From NCBI GenBank assembly GCA_937901525.1, contig CALDHX010000014.1:5449-69448 (forward strand): a stretch of DNA of 64,000 nt, written 5' to 3'. The notes beneath the pieces were generated by a model. The model was not told where the DNA came from. It made no database searches and saw nothing but the letters and a program-made list of their open reading frames with translations. Source of the DNA: an uncultured Bacteroidales bacterium (GTDB lineage: Bacteria > Bacteroidota > Bacteroidia > Bacteroidales > P3). A program made the translations under genes and the position numbers. Below are positions 41,363 to 51,122 of the stretch, one piece after another. Numbering within the stretch: the first letter of the stretch is position 1; every line of letters starts with the position of its first letter.

Positions 41363-41370
41363 TATATTTG
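41363..41370 (+). promoter_or_regulatory. -7 box for the membrane protein/NfnAB operon
   Basis: TATATTTG, 15 bp before the ATG at 41386. Its position shows that an upstream in-frame start at 41266 cannot be used from this promoter. Confidence 0.65.
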
Positions 41371-41385
41371 CAAATTAAAAGAATT

Positions 41386-41874
41386 ATGTCAATGAAAAAC
41401 TATTTGAAATTACTCAATAAGTCTTGGAGTGCAATGATTTTCATAGAGATTGCCTTGTTTGCAATTGTCTATGTGGTGAATTATTACTATTATTTATCAA
41501 ATGAGCCTATTCTTACAAAGGGTTATGCCGTTACTTTCTCTTACGTATTGATGTTAGTAATGGTTCTTTGTGTTTTTTTAGGAGGAAAGGGAGTAAATAG
41601 AAAATTAAAATCAATAATATCGCTTCCATTACAGGAGAAAGTAGAGAAGTATAGAATGTTACAAATAAAGCGTTTACGTATCTATTCTTTAATCAATACT
41701 GTAGCCTTACTTGGAATGTTTGTTTGTAATCAAAAATCATTTTTGTTATTCTCAATCATTTCCGTTTTATTGACTCTTTTAGCTAAGGTGTCGGAATTGA
41801 AATTGAAAATGGAACTTTCTCTTAGTGAAGAGGAAATTGAAAATATGGAAAAATTGAAATTTGAAAAAATATAA
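41386..41874 (+). CDS. small four-TM membrane protein
   Basis: About 162 residues from ATG 41386 (MSMKNYLKLLNKSW). Hydrophobic segments at about 16-34 (AMIFIEIALFAIVYVVNYY), 46-65 (VTFSYVLMLVMVLCVFLGG), 100-117 and 121-137. The tail is acidic (SLSEEEIENMEKLKF). It lies 6 bp upstream of the NfnAB fusion gene and is probably cotranscribed with it. Function unknown. Confidence 0.7.
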   Translation: MSMKNYLKLLNKSWSAMIFIEIALFAIVYVVNYYYYLSNEPILTKGYAVTFSYVLMLVMVLCVFLGGKGVNRKLKSIISLPLQEKVEKYRMLQIKRLRIYSLINTVALLGMFVCNQKSFLLFSIISVLLTLLAKVSELKLKMELSLSEEEIENMEKLKFEKI

Positions 41875-41880
41875 TATATT

Positions 41881-44139
41881 ATGTTTGAAATAAGAAGAAG
41901 AGAACAACTTACACCTAACATTTATCTAATGGAGATAAGTGCCTATTGGGTGGCAAGAGCTGCAAAACCTGGACAATTCATTATCATAATAATAGATGAT
42001 AAAGGTGAAAGAATCCCTTTAACTATTTGCGATTACAATAAAGAAGAAGGAACAATCACAATCGTTTTCCAAATTGTAGGAAAATCAACCGAGAAATTGG
42101 CAAAGTTGGGAAAAGGAAATAAATTAAAAGATGTAGTAGGACCACTTGGAAAAGAATCTTTGTTAATGTATGTTCCAGAAGAAGAAAGAGCAAACAAAAG
42201 AATTTTATTCATAGGAGGAGGAGTTGGAACCGCACCAATCTATCCACAAGTTAAGTGGGTAAAAGAAAATGGTATGAAAGCCGATGTAATTATTGGTACA
42301 AAAACCCACAATACCCTTATCTTAGAGGATATGATGAAAGAGGTTGCGGATAATCTTTATGTTTGCACCGATGATGGTTCGTATGGAATGAAAGGATTGG
42401 TAACCGATTGTTTGAAATCTCTTGTAGAAAAAGGAGAAAAATACGATGAAGTTGTTGCAATTGGACCAATGGTGATGATGAAATTCGTTTCCCTTTTGAC
42501 AAAAGAATTAGGCTTAAAGACAACCGTTAGTTTAAATTCACTTATGGTTGATGGAACCGGAATGTGTGGAGCATGTAGAGTAACAATTGGAGGAAAGACT
42601 AAGTTTACTTGTGTTGATGGACCGGAATTTGATGCACATCTTGTAGATTTTGATGAAGCGATTCGCCGTCAATCAATGTATAAAACACACGAAATAGCAA
42701 CCGATTCGGAAGATCATAAATGTAACTTAACCGCAGCGGTTAATCATACAATAAAGAAAAGAAGAGTTCCCGTAAGAGAACAAGACGCTATTGTGAGAGT
42801 AAAGAATTTTGACGAGGTTTGCTATGGTTACACAATGGAAGAGGCAATGGAAGAGGCAGATCGTTGCTTGCAATGTAAAAATCCTGGTTGTGTAAGTGCA
42901 TGTCCTGTAAATATTGACATACCTGCTTTCATCAAACAAATAAGAGGAGGACATGTAGGACATTTTGCACAAGCCTTTAAAATAATTTCATCTTCCTCTG
43001 CCTTACCTGCCGTATGTGGTAGAGTTTGTCCACAAGAAAGTCAATGCGAAGGAAGTTGTGTATTAGGAAAGAAAGGCGATCCGGTTGCAATTGGAAAACT
43101 TGAAAGATTTGTTGCCGATTGGGCAAGAGATGTTAAATTGGATTTCACAGAAGTTCCACCATCAAACGGAAAGAAAGTTGCAATTGTAGGTTCGGGTCCA
43201 AGTGGTTTGACTTGTGCGGGCGACCTTGCAAAAATGGGATATGAAGTAACTATATTTGAAGCTTTACATCAAGCCGGTGGAGTATTAGTTTATGGTATTC
43301 CAGAGTTCCGTTTACCAAAGGAAAGAGTGGTTAAACAAGAGGTTGAAAACATAAAGAAACTTGGAGTAAAGATTGTAACCGATGTTATAATAGGAAGAAG
43401 TATCACAATTGACGAATTGTTTGACAAAGAAGGATTCTCTGCCGTTTATATCGCATCCGGTGCTGGTCTTCCTAAGTTTATGAATATTCCTGGTAAGAAT
43501 CTTAATGGTGTTGTTTCGGCTAACGAATTGCTTACAAGAAGTAACCTTATGAAAGCATACGAACAAGGTTATGATACACCGGTTTATCCTGGAAATGTAA
43601 CGATTGTAGTAGGAGGAGGTAATGTTGCAATGGACGCCGCTCGTACCGCAAGACGTTTAGGAGCCGAAGTGCATGTGGTATATCGTAGAGGAAAGAACGA
43701 AATGCCTGCAAGAGCCGAAGAAGTACATCACGCAAAAGAAGAAGGTATAGAATTCCACTATATGACTAACCCTGTTGAAATAATGGGTGATGAAAAAGGT
43801 TGGGTGAAATCGGTAAAATGTATTAAAATGGAGCTTGGTGAACCCGATGCAAGTGGAAGAAGAAGCCCAATTGAAGTACCTGGTAGCGAACATGAATTAC
43901 CTGCCGATTGCGTAATTATGGCTTTGGGAACTGCTCCTAATAAATTGATTATTGATACAACCGATAATCTTTCAGCAACCGATTGGGGTGGAATTCAAAC
44001 CGATGAACACGCTGCAACTTCAAGAGAAGGAATCTTTGCCGGAGGAGATGCCGTTATGGGAGCTGCAACTGTAATTCTTGCAATGGGAGCAGGAAAGAAG
44101 GCTGCTAAGAGTATAGATGAATATCTAAGAAATAAATAA
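41881..44139 (+). CDS. NfnA-NfnB fusion: bifurcating ferredoxin:NADP+ oxidoreductase / glutamate synthase small-subunit family
   Basis: A 752-residue fusion. Residues 1-280 are the NfnA (SudB/FNR-like) part: FAD/NAD motifs LTICDYNKEEGTI and FIGGGVGTAPIYPQVKW, and the [2Fe-2S] ligands in GTGMCGACRVTIGGKTKFTCVDGPEFDAH. Residues 300-752 are NfnB (GltD-like): CLQCKNPGCVSACPVNIDIPAFI, CGRVCPQESQCEGSCVLG, the FAD loop GSGPSGLTCAGDLAKMGYEVTIFE and the NADP loop VVGGGNVAMDAARTARRLGAEVHVVYRR. The enzyme balances NADH, NADPH and ferredoxin pools. With HydABC it suggests flavin-based bifurcation is central to this organism's redox economy. Confidence 0.93.
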   Translation: MFEIRRREQLTPNIYLMEISAYWVARAAKPGQFIIIIIDDKGERIPLTICDYNKEEGTITIVFQIVGKSTEKLAKLGKGNKLKDVVGPLGKESLLMYVPEEERANKRILFIGGGVGTAPIYPQVKWVKENGMKADVIIGTKTHNTLILEDMMKEVADNLYVCTDDGSYGMKGLVTDCLKSLVEKGEKYDEVVAIGPMVMMKFVSLLTKELGLKTTVSLNSLMVDGTGMCGACRVTIGGKTKFTCVDGPEFDAHLVDFDEAIRRQSMYKTHEIATDSEDHKCNLTAAVNHTIKKRRVPVREQDAIVRVKNFDEVCYGYTMEEAMEEADRCLQCKNPGCVSACPVNIDIPAFIKQIRGGHVGHFAQAFKIISSSSALPAVCGRVCPQESQCEGSCVLGKKGDPVAIGKLERFVADWARDVKLDFTEVPPSNGKKVAIVGSGPSGLTCAGDLAKMGYEVTIFEALHQAGGVLVYGIPEFRLPKERVVKQEVENIKKLGVKIVTDVIIGRSITIDELFDKEGFSAVYIASGAGLPKFMNIPGKNLNGVVSANELLTRSNLMKAYEQGYDTPVYPGNVTIVVGGGNVAMDAARTARRLGAEVHVVYRRGKNEMPARAEEVHHAKEEGIEFHYMTNPVEIMGDEKGWVKSVKCIKMELGEPDASGRRSPIEVPGSEHELPADCVIMALGTAPNKLIIDTTDNLSATDWGGIQTDEHAATSREGIFAGGDAVMGAATVILAMGAGKKAAKSIDEYLRNK

Positions 44140-44141
44140 AT

Positions 44142-45053
44142 ATGAAAAATAGAGTTATATTTCTATCAATGTTGTTTCTTCTTTTGTCTTTAAGTTTTAG
44201 TGAAAATCTTTCGGCACAAAGAAGAAACAAAGCACCATTGATAAGATTAGGTTTAAGAACCGGATTTAATATGAGCGACCTTACATCTGCAAAAGGTTTA
44301 GATGTTTATAATGGTTTAGCGTATTACGATGAACAATTAAACTATATTGGATTTACCGATACGAAACCATTTAAGTTTGGCTTTAATGTAGGTGTTACAG
44401 CTCAGGCTCAATTGAATGATTACTTCTTTTTACAAGGTAGTTTCATTTATACAACAAAGGGATATAAATTAAATACGCAAAATGTTGATATAAATGCGAA
44501 AGCAGATTATCTTCAAATCCCTATTGACTTAATGTATAAATATGAATTGAATGACGATTGGCGTCTTGTTGCTTCTTTGGGAGCATTTTTTGGAGTAGGA
44601 ATTTATGGATTTACTGATTTTGAAGATCATTATGGAGAAAAAGATAATCCAAGATTGCAACACCAAACTTTAAGAGAGCCTTTTAGAAATGAAGAAACAG
44701 GAATTCATAATTTAATTTGTTTTGACCCAACTGTACATGGTGCAACTTATTGGAAAGATCGTAATGATACTTTTGCAACAGATGGAACTTGGCAAATAGA
44801 TGGAGGTTTCCAAATAGGATTAGGCTTTGAATGGAAAAGTTTTCAATTCTTAGCTCAATATCAATATAGCTTTACACCTCTATATGATTATGAAAAGAAA
44901 TTTAATGGTAGATATGAAGCGAAAGGTTATGACGATATTGCAACATCTTTTGAATTTTTGAATCAACCAGTTCCTTCTTCTCCTCGTCAACAATTGATTA
45001 CATTTACTATTTCTTATTTCTTTGATAATTGGAATCATGGAATACGTTGGTAA
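44142..45053 (+). CDS. outer-membrane beta-barrel protein, PorT-like
   Basis: A 303-residue protein with signal peptide 1-25 (ending ENLSAQ). The barrel pattern starts LIRLGLRTGFNMSDLTSAKGL, typical of the porin/PorT-like family of Bacteroidota. Further strands include FFLQGSFIYTTKGYKLNTQNVDINAKADYLQIPIDLMYKYEL and FQIGLGFEWKSFQFLAQYQYSF. It ends ITFTISYFFDNWNHGIRW. It follows NfnAB by 2 bp. Possibly involved in OM transport or T9SS; no specific role can be assigned. Confidence 0.8.
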   Translation: MKNRVIFLSMLFLLLSLSFSENLSAQRRNKAPLIRLGLRTGFNMSDLTSAKGLDVYNGLAYYDEQLNYIGFTDTKPFKFGFNVGVTAQAQLNDYFFLQGSFIYTTKGYKLNTQNVDINAKADYLQIPIDLMYKYELNDDWRLVASLGAFFGVGIYGFTDFEDHYGEKDNPRLQHQTLREPFRNEETGIHNLICFDPTVHGATYWKDRNDTFATDGTWQIDGGFQIGLGFEWKSFQFLAQYQYSFTPLYDYEKKFNGRYEAKGYDDIATSFEFLNQPVPSSPRQQLITFTISYFFDNWNHGIRW

Positions 45054-45061
45054 AATTTAGT

Positions 45062-45634
45062 ATGAAAAAAGCAAGTCTTTTAATTTTATTTTTTTCATTT
45101 TGTTTTTCGGCTTTTTGTCAGGAATTAACTCCTGACAAGGCCGATTTTAATTTGTCATATTCAGCCTCTATTGGAGAAAACTTTCTTGCAAATAGAATGG
45201 GTGCAGGTTATGGACAATGGCTTAACGATAAGGTAGGGGTAAGGTTTGGAATTGCTTCAACGGATTTTGCGTTTAAATGTCCTTTTGAAAAGGTAGAGGA
45301 TAAGGCTCCTTATTCTGCAAAAGGAAAACAAATATCTCTTAATGCAGCTCTTGATTACAAAGCTTCGGATAAACTATTGCTAAGTTTTTCTACTTATTTT
45401 AGTACTATGAATGCTTTTTCTATCAATGGAAATGTAGGAAATATGAATATGTATTACACAAGAGCTTTCAATGCCTCAATGCGTTATATGTTTAATGAGA
45501 AGTCTTTTATAGATATATCTTTGACATTGGTTGATTCAAACAATCCTTTCTTGTATTGTAATCCTTATTTACCTTATTATAGTCGTTATAATAGTTTTGG
45601 ATTTAACGAATTTACTTCTTTCTGGCTACCATAA
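45062..45634 (+). CDS. secreted / outer-membrane protein, unknown
   Basis: About 190 residues from ATG 45062 (MKKASLLILFFSFCFSAFCQE), which gives a clean signal peptide; an in-frame start at 45029 would overlap the upstream gene and bury it. The mature part alternates strands (FNLSYSASIGENFLANRMGAGYGQW, VGVRFGIASTDFAF, KLLLSFSTYFSTMNAFSI, FNASMRYMFNEKSFIDISLTL), so a small barrel is likely. Its 3' end overlaps the convergent O-methyltransferase gene by 23 bp. Confidence 0.7.
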   Translation: MKKASLLILFFSFCFSAFCQELTPDKADFNLSYSASIGENFLANRMGAGYGQWLNDKVGVRFGIASTDFAFKCPFEKVEDKAPYSAKGKQISLNAALDYKASDKLLLSFSTYFSTMNAFSINGNVGNMNMYYTRAFNASMRYMFNEKSFIDISLTLVDSNNPFLYCNPYLPYYSRYNSFGFNEFTSFWLP

Positions 45635-46268
45635 GCCCATCTCTTATTGGTATTATAAGATTATCTAAGCGTTCATCTTCGGTTACCATTTTATTAAAAT
45701 TCATCAAAGCCTTAGTTTCCTTATCACTTTCCTTTACTTCTAAAACTACTTTTCCATACCAAAGAATATTATCCGCAATCATAATTCCTCCACTATTTAA
45801 TCTTTCTACGCATTTGTTGAAATAAAGGGGATAACTCGCTTTGTCGGCATCAATAAATATTAAATCAAAATTACCTTCTATTGAATCAATTACCTCAATA
45901 GCGTTTCCAATGTGGAGTTTTATTTTGTCTTCAAGATTAAATTTTGCAATAGTCTCTTCAATAAAATCTTTTAAACTTTCATCTCTTTCAATCGTATGAA
46001 CAACACCTTCTTTTTCCAATCCCTCTGCAAGACAAATTGTGGCATAAGAGGTAAATGTGCCTAATTCAAGAACATTTTTAGGCTTTACAAGTAAGGAAAT
46101 GATTTTTAAGAATGTGCCTTGCCAATTTCCACTAATCATATTTGGTCTTAAAAACTTAATATGAGTTTGTCTATCTATGTATCGCAAACGTTCATCTTCC
46201 TTTGAACAAAATTCTTGACAATAATCCTCAATTCTTTTATCAATTAAAGGGTAGATTTGCTTTTCCAT
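45612..46268 (-). CDS. class I SAM O-methyltransferase (caffeoyl-CoA OMT-like)
   Basis: A 218-residue methyltransferase. SAM motif I is VLELGTFTSYATICLAEGL. VHTIERDESLKDFIEETI, LHIGNAIEVIDSIEGNFDLIFIDADKASYPLYF (metal/SAM-binding) and GGIMIADNILWYGKVV follow. Bacterial members of this COMT-like family methylate catechols or other small hydroxyls; substrate unknown. It is the last gene of a minus-strand run from the CCA-type gene downwards, starting 2 bp after the OmpA gene stops. Confidence 0.9.
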   Translation of the reverse strand: MEKQIYPLIDKRIEDYCQEFCSKEDERLRYIDRQTHIKFLRPNMISGNWQGTFLKIISLLVKPKNVLELGTFTSYATICLAEGLEKEGVVHTIERDESLKDFIEETIAKFNLEDKIKLHIGNAIEVIDSIEGNFDLIFIDADKASYPLYFNKCVERLNSGGIMIADNILWYGKVVLEVKESDKETKALMNFNKMVTEDERLDNLIIPIRDGLMVARKK

Positions 46269-46269
46269 A

Positions 46270-47445
46270 CTACATTGAAATTATTTTAAATTCAACTCTT
46301 CTATTCTTTGCACGTCCCTCATCCGTTGAATTATCCGCAATCGGTTGTTTTGCTCCAAATCCTTTGTGAGTTAAACGTTTTTCACTAATGCCTTTTTCAA
46401 CTAAATAATTGAAAACTGCTTCTGCTCTTTGTTTTGAAAGTTTTAAATTATACTTATCACTACCTTTACTATCGGTATGTCCCGAAAGTTCTATTGTCAT
46501 ATTAGGATATTCCTCTAATATATTTATCAATTTGTGTAATTCAACAAAACTTTGAGGTAAAAGTACGCTTTTATCAAAGTCAAAGAAAATATTTTCTAAA
46601 ACAATTACTTGTCCAACCTCATATTTTGGTTTGTTTTTTTGAGTAGTTATTGTGATGTTTTCTTGTTTTATAACTTTCTTTTCGTTACAAGTCAAACAAT
46701 AAAGTTCAATATCATCAATATAGTAATAGGCACCGGGAAGAATTTGCTTTAAATATTTTGGAAAAAGTAGATTGCTTTGTTCCTCTGGGTAGAAATTACC
46801 AATTGTAAGAAACTTTTCTCCACCTTTTGCAACAAATTCACCTTCTATTTTTTGCCAATGTTCAGTATCAAGTAAAGGTTTGTCAAAAGGATTCACAACT
46901 TGGGGGTTGAAAATCTTGGCAATTTCTTGCTTAATACCGTTTGTATGTTTGGTTTTTGTGTTATTTGTAAACAATTCCCTTGTGTTATCGGTTATTCTTT
47001 CATTTGTAAACAAACCACCTAAGGTTGCAACCGCCCCGGTTGAATATTCCGAAAGACTAACCCAAAAACTAAATTTATATTTTTCACCAGCTTGAAGAGT
47101 TTCTTTAAGTTCGGTTTGAATATATTCACGATAAGTAGTCTTTGAAGTGTAGATTCCTACCATTGCCTCCCCCGTTTTTGCATATTGATAACCAAGTTTG
47201 TTCTTTGGCATTTGACATTGCTTACCTCCACAAGGGTGATAATAATCGGAAGAGCCACCTGTCGGTTGCCACCAAGCCTCTACTTCCATCATTTGTCCGT
47301 ATGGTTCAATTTTTTGAGGACAATAAAGATGGTCCTCAAAAGAAGAATTATAGATTAAGTTCTTTTTCTCTTTTTCCTCTTGTGCATAAGCAACCATACT
47401 ACTTACACAAAAAAATAATCCTATTAATATTAAATTTCTAAACAT
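46270..47445 (-). CDS. OmpA-family protein with N-terminal carbohydrate-binding-like domain
   Basis: About 391 residues from ATG 47445 (MFRNLILIGLFFC); the longer reading begins with TTG. Signal peptide ends VAYAQ. The N-half (NLIYNSSFEDHLYCPQKIEPYGQMMEVEAWWQPT...) has the jelly-roll pattern common before OmpA domains in Bacteroidota. The C-terminal OmpA-like domain binds peptidoglycan: NIFFDFDKSVLLPQSFVELHKLINILEEYP, IELSGHTDSKGSDKYNLKLSKQRAEAVFNYLVEKGI, GAKQPIADNSTDEGRAKNRRVEF. Likely an OM-peptidoglycan tether. It overlaps miaA by 16 bp. Confidence 0.88.
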   Translation of the reverse strand: MFRNLILIGLFFCVSSMVAYAQEEKEKKNLIYNSSFEDHLYCPQKIEPYGQMMEVEAWWQPTGGSSDYYHPCGGKQCQMPKNKLGYQYAKTGEAMVGIYTSKTTYREYIQTELKETLQAGEKYKFSFWVSLSEYSTGAVATLGGLFTNERITDNTRELFTNNTKTKHTNGIKQEIAKIFNPQVVNPFDKPLLDTEHWQKIEGEFVAKGGEKFLTIGNFYPEEQSNLLFPKYLKQILPGAYYYIDDIELYCLTCNEKKVIKQENITITTQKNKPKYEVGQVIVLENIFFDFDKSVLLPQSFVELHKLINILEEYPNMTIELSGHTDSKGSDKYNLKLSKQRAEAVFNYLVEKGISEKRLTHKGFGAKQPIADNSTDEGRAKNRRVEFKIISM

Positions 47446-48323
47446 CTCCAATCAATTTTATTTTCGGCACAAAGCCAAGTTGTATTTTTGTCTTTCTTAA
47501 ACCAAGTCATTTGCCTTTTAGCATATTGTCTTGTATTGATTTTTATATTCTCAATAGCAGTAGGTAAATCAACCTTTCCATCAAAATATTCAAATAATTC
47601 CTTATAGCCAACGGTTTGTAGGGCTTGCAAATTTCTAAAAGGGTAAACACTTTTTGCCTCCTCAACCAATCCTTCTTCAATCATAATATCAACCCTTTTA
47701 TAAATTCTTTCCAAAAGATTTTCTCTACTTCGTTCAAGACCTAATTTTATTATTTCAAAATCACGCTTTTTCTTTTCCCCAGAACGAAAAGAGGTGAAGG
47801 TTTTGCCAGTTTGACGACAAATCTCCAAGGCACGAATAAGTCTTATGTGATTTTGTCTATCTACAATTTCCCAATATTCGGGATCTTTTTGCTTTAACTC
47901 TTCTTGAAGAGGCAAAATGCCTTGCGTAGAGAATGTTTGATTTAATTCCTCTCTTATTTTAATATCAACATCGGGCATATTATCTACCCCATAACAAAGG
48001 GCATTAACATAAAGTCCACTTCCACCCGTTAGAATTGCATAATCCCTTTCTTGGAATATTCTTTTCAATTCTCTAAGTGCATCTTGCTCAAAATCTGCTA
48101 TATTATATTTTTGATGAATCGAAATATGACCAATTAAATTATGCTTTGCCATAGATAGTTCCAAAGAAGAAGGCGTTGCAACTCCTATATTCAATTCCTT
48201 ATAGAATTGACGTGAGTCGGCAGAAACAATTTCGGTATTAAGAAAATTAGCCAATTCTATACTTAAAATTGTTTTACCTACCGCCGTAGGGCCAATTAAA
48301 ACAATTAATTTTTTTTTGCTCAT
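47430..48323 (-). CDS. miaA: tRNA dimethylallyltransferase MiaA
   Basis: A 297-residue protein. P-loop VLIGPTAVGKTILSIELA, SADSRQFYKELNIGVATPS, YAILTGGSGLYVNALCYG and the C-terminal TRQYAKRQMTWFKKD are the conserved MiaA blocks. It prenylates A37 of tRNAs reading UNN codons. It overlaps the upstream CCA-type gene by 4 bp. Confidence 0.97.
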   Translation of the reverse strand: MSKKKLIVLIGPTAVGKTILSIELANFLNTEIVSADSRQFYKELNIGVATPSSLELSMAKHNLIGHISIHQKYNIADFEQDALRELKRIFQERDYAILTGGSGLYVNALCYGVDNMPDVDIKIREELNQTFSTQGILPLQEELKQKDPEYWEIVDRQNHIRLIRALEICRQTGKTFTSFRSGEKKKRDFEIIKLGLERSRENLLERIYKRVDIMIEEGLVEEAKSVYPFRNLQALQTVGYKELFEYFDGKVDLPTAIENIKINTRQYAKRQMTWFKKDKNTTWLCAENKIDWRCLEI

Positions 48324-49750
48324 TTCTTTTTTAAACCTAATTTTTCAGCCTCAATAAAAAGCAGATTCAAAGCCGCCTCTCTTTCGTTTGGAATAACCCC
48401 ATCTAAAATAGCATCTTTGATAATAGTTTTTAAAATACCAATTTCCTTACAAGGACTTAAAGAAAAAATCTCCATAATCTCTTCACCATTAACGGGAGGT
48501 TGGAATTGTCTTATTTTATCCTTTTCTTCAATCTCAATAAGCTTTTGTTTAACAACCTCAAAGTTTTGCATATATTGCTTAACCTTATTGATGTTTTTAG
48601 AAGTTACATCGGCTTGACAAAGAAGCATTAAATCATCAATATCTTCTCCCGCATCAAACAAAAGACGCCTTATGGCAGAATCGGTAACAATGCTTTCGGC
48701 TAAAATAATAGGACGTAAATGCAAAGAAACCAACTTCTCAACATACTTCATCTTTTCATTTAAAGGAAGTTTCAAACGTCTAAAAATATTTTTCACCATT
48801 CTACTTCCCTTTATTTCATGACCATGAAATGAAAAGCCGGTCTTTTCATCATATTTCTTACAATAAGGCTTTCCAATATCGTGCAAAAGAGCGGTCCAAC
48901 GCAAGAAAAGATCATTAGTTTTAGTGGAAATATTTTCCAAAACCTCTAATGTATGCTTAAAATTATCTTTGTGCGATTTTTCACCGACGGATTCCGTACC
49001 TTTAAGCTTAGTTAATTCAGGAATAATCCTTTCAAGCAAACCAGCCCTATCCATTAAACGAAATGCCATTGAAGGGTGGGAGGAAAGAATCATTTTATTT
49101 ATTTCCTCAATATTTCTTTCCATTGACACAATCTCTATTCTATAAGCATTTCTCTTAATTGCCTCAAACGTATCGGGGTGAATAGAAAAATCCAAACGAC
49201 TTGCAAATCTAATAGCCCTAAGCATTCTAAGAGGATCGTCCGAAAAAGTAATATCGGGATCAAGAGGTGTTTGAATTATTTGATTCTTAATATCATTTAT
49301 ACCATTAAAAGGATCAAGCAATTTACCATAATTCTTTTCATTAAGGCAAATAGCCATAGCGTTAATAGTGAAATCCCTTCTATTTTGGTCATCTTCCAAA
49401 CTTCCATCCTCAACAATAGGTTTGCGAGAATCTCTATTATAACTTTCTTTTCTTGCACCAACAAACTCAATTTGCCAAACCTCTTGGCCATCTTTATAAT
49501 TGAGCATAGCAGTGCCGAAATTTCTAAACACACTCACCTTAGAGGTCTTGCTACCCAACATTTCGTGTAATTTATTGGCCAATTTAATTCCACTACCAAT
49601 AGTTACAACATCAATATCCTTACAAGGACGATTCATTATCGCATCTCTTACATAACCACCTACAACATAGGTTTCTAAACCCAAAGAATCGGCCGCTTGT
49701 TGCAAGAGTTTAAATACAGGAAACCTTAGTTTTTCTTCTAAATTTAACAT
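48320..49750 (-). CDS. CCA-adding enzyme / poly(A) polymerase family protein with HD domain
   Basis: About 476 residues from ATG 49750 (MLNLEEKLRFPVFKLLQQ). A TATTTTTG box ends 6 bp before it, so the message would be nearly leaderless; an upstream start at 49828 is not needed. Class II nucleotidyltransferase core: YVVGGYVRDAIMNRPCKDIDVVTIG, RRDFTINAMAICL, DPLRMLRAIRFASRLDFSI. The HD domain has LRWTALLHDIGKPYCK and GHEIKGSRM. Bacteroidota members are annotated as tRNA nucleotidyltransferases maintaining the CCA end. Confidence 0.92.
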   Translation of the reverse strand: MLNLEEKLRFPVFKLLQQAADSLGLETYVVGGYVRDAIMNRPCKDIDVVTIGSGIKLANKLHEMLGSKTSKVSVFRNFGTAMLNYKDGQEVWQIEFVGARKESYNRDSRKPIVEDGSLEDDQNRRDFTINAMAICLNEKNYGKLLDPFNGINDIKNQIIQTPLDPDITFSDDPLRMLRAIRFASRLDFSIHPDTFEAIKRNAYRIEIVSMERNIEEINKMILSSHPSMAFRLMDRAGLLERIIPELTKLKGTESVGEKSHKDNFKHTLEVLENISTKTNDLFLRWTALLHDIGKPYCKKYDEKTGFSFHGHEIKGSRMVKNIFRRLKLPLNEKMKYVEKLVSLHLRPIILAESIVTDSAIRRLLFDAGEDIDDLMLLCQADVTSKNINKVKQYMQNFEVVKQKLIEIEEKDKIRQFQPPVNGEEIMEIFSLSPCKEIGILKTIIKDAILDGVIPNEREAALNLLFIEAEKLGLKKK

Positions 49751-49834
49751 ATTCTGCAAAAATACGCAAAAACTTGAATTTAGAAACAAAATGATAGAGA
49801 AAACTGTTCTTTTATAAAAATTTTTCAAGAAATC

Positions 49835-49865
49835 TTTGTTTAATAAAAAACGTTTATTATATTTG
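49835..49865 (+). promoter_or_regulatory. promoter of rocD
   Basis: TTTG (49835-49838), 19 bp, then TATATTTG (49858-49865); ATG 36 bp downstream. A perfect consensus. Confidence 0.85.
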
Positions 49866-49901
49866 CAAAATCATTAAAATAATAATTAAAACCTTAAAGC
49901 T

Positions 49902-51122
49902 ATGACAAAATCAGAACAATTCATCGAAATGGAACACCAATACGGTGCTCATAATTACCACCCTCTACCCGTAGTACTTTCAAAAGGAGAAGGGGCTTTT
50001 GTTTGGGACGTTGAAGGAAAACGTTATTTTGATTTCTTGTCGGCATATTCGGCAGTAAATCAAGGACATTGCCACCCAAAAATAGTGAATGCCTTATGCG
50101 AACAAGCCAAAACGCTAACCCTTACTTCAAGAGCGTTTTATAATGATTGCTTAGGACCATACGAAAAATATATAACAGAATATTTTGGCTACGATAAAGT
50201 CTTGCCAATGAACACAGGAGCAGAGGCAGACGAAACAGCAATGAAATTAGCAAGACGTTGGGGGTACAAAGTCAAAGGAATACCGGAAAATGAAGCAATA
50301 ATAATTTGTTGCGAAGGCAATTTCCATGGACGAACCATATCAATAATTTCAATGTCCACCGATCCCGATAGCTATGGTCAATTCGGACCATTCACACCAG
50401 GCTTTGTAAAAATTCCATACAATGATTGCCAAGCCTTAGAACAAACACTTGAAAAATTAGGAGATAAAGTAGCGGGATTTCTTGTAGAACCTATTCAAGG
50501 AGAAGCAGGAGTTTATGTGCCAAACGAAGGCTATTTGAAAAAATGCTATGAACTCTGTAAAAAACATAACGTACTTTTCATAGCCGATGAAGTACAAACG
50601 GGAATAGCACGCACAGGAAAAATGCTTGCATGCGACCATGAAGGCGTAAGACCCGATATTTTAATATTAGGAAAAGCCCTTTCGGGAGGAGTAATACCGG
50701 TTTCGGCCGTCCTTGCCAATGATGAAATAATGCTAACCATAAAACCGGGCGAACACGGTTCAACATTTGGAGGCTTTTGCTTAGCAGGAAAGGTAGCAAT
50801 GGCAGCTTTACAAGTAGTAAAAGACGAAAAACTTGAAGAAAAAGCCGAAGAATTAGGACAAATCTTCCGAGAAGAAATGTCAAAAGTAAAAAGCGATATG
50901 ATAGAGCTTGTAAGAGGAAAAGGACTCTTAAATGCAATCGTTATAAAACCTAAAAATGGCAAAGAAGCGTGGGATGTATGTCTAAAAATGAAAGAATTAG
51001 GAGTGCTTGCCAAACCAACCCACCAACATATCATACGTTTTGCCCCACCACTTGTAATAACAAAACAACAACTCTTAGAAGCAATAGAGTTAATCAAACA
51101 AGCAATACTTTCTTTTGAATAA
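49902..51122 (+). CDS. rocD: ornithine--oxo-acid aminotransferase
   Basis: A 406-residue class III PLP aminotransferase. HNYHPLPVVLSKGEGAFVWDVEGKRYFDFLSAYSAVNQGH opens it. GNFHGRTISIISMS, FLVEPIQGEAGVYVP, LFIADEVQTGIARTGK and the PLP lysine in LILGKALSGGVIPVSAV follow, with GEHGSTFGG. The whole pattern is OAT, linking ornithine to glutamate semialdehyde and proline or arginine metabolism. The last ~99 bp plus the terminator are duplicated at 54654-54832. Confidence 0.96.
   Translation: MTKSEQFIEMEHQYGAHNYHPLPVVLSKGEGAFVWDVEGKRYFDFLSAYSAVNQGHCHPKIVNALCEQAKTLTLTSRAFYNDCLGPYEKYITEYFGYDKVLPMNTGAEADETAMKLARRWGYKVKGIPENEAIIICCEGNFHGRTISIISMSTDPDSYGQFGPFTPGFVKIPYNDCQALEQTLEKLGDKVAGFLVEPIQGEAGVYVPNEGYLKKCYELCKKHNVLFIADEVQTGIARTGKMLACDHEGVRPDILILGKALSGGVIPVSAVLANDEIMLTIKPGEHGSTFGGFCLAGKVAMAALQVVKDEKLEEKAEELGQIFREEMSKVKSDMIELVRGKGLLNAIVIKPKNGKEAWDVCLKMKELGVLAKPTHQHIIRFAPPLVITKQQLLEAIELIKQAILSFE

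Noticed and set aside
42727..43893. Several minus-strand ORFs
   Set aside because: They are shadows of the NfnAB fusion gene.
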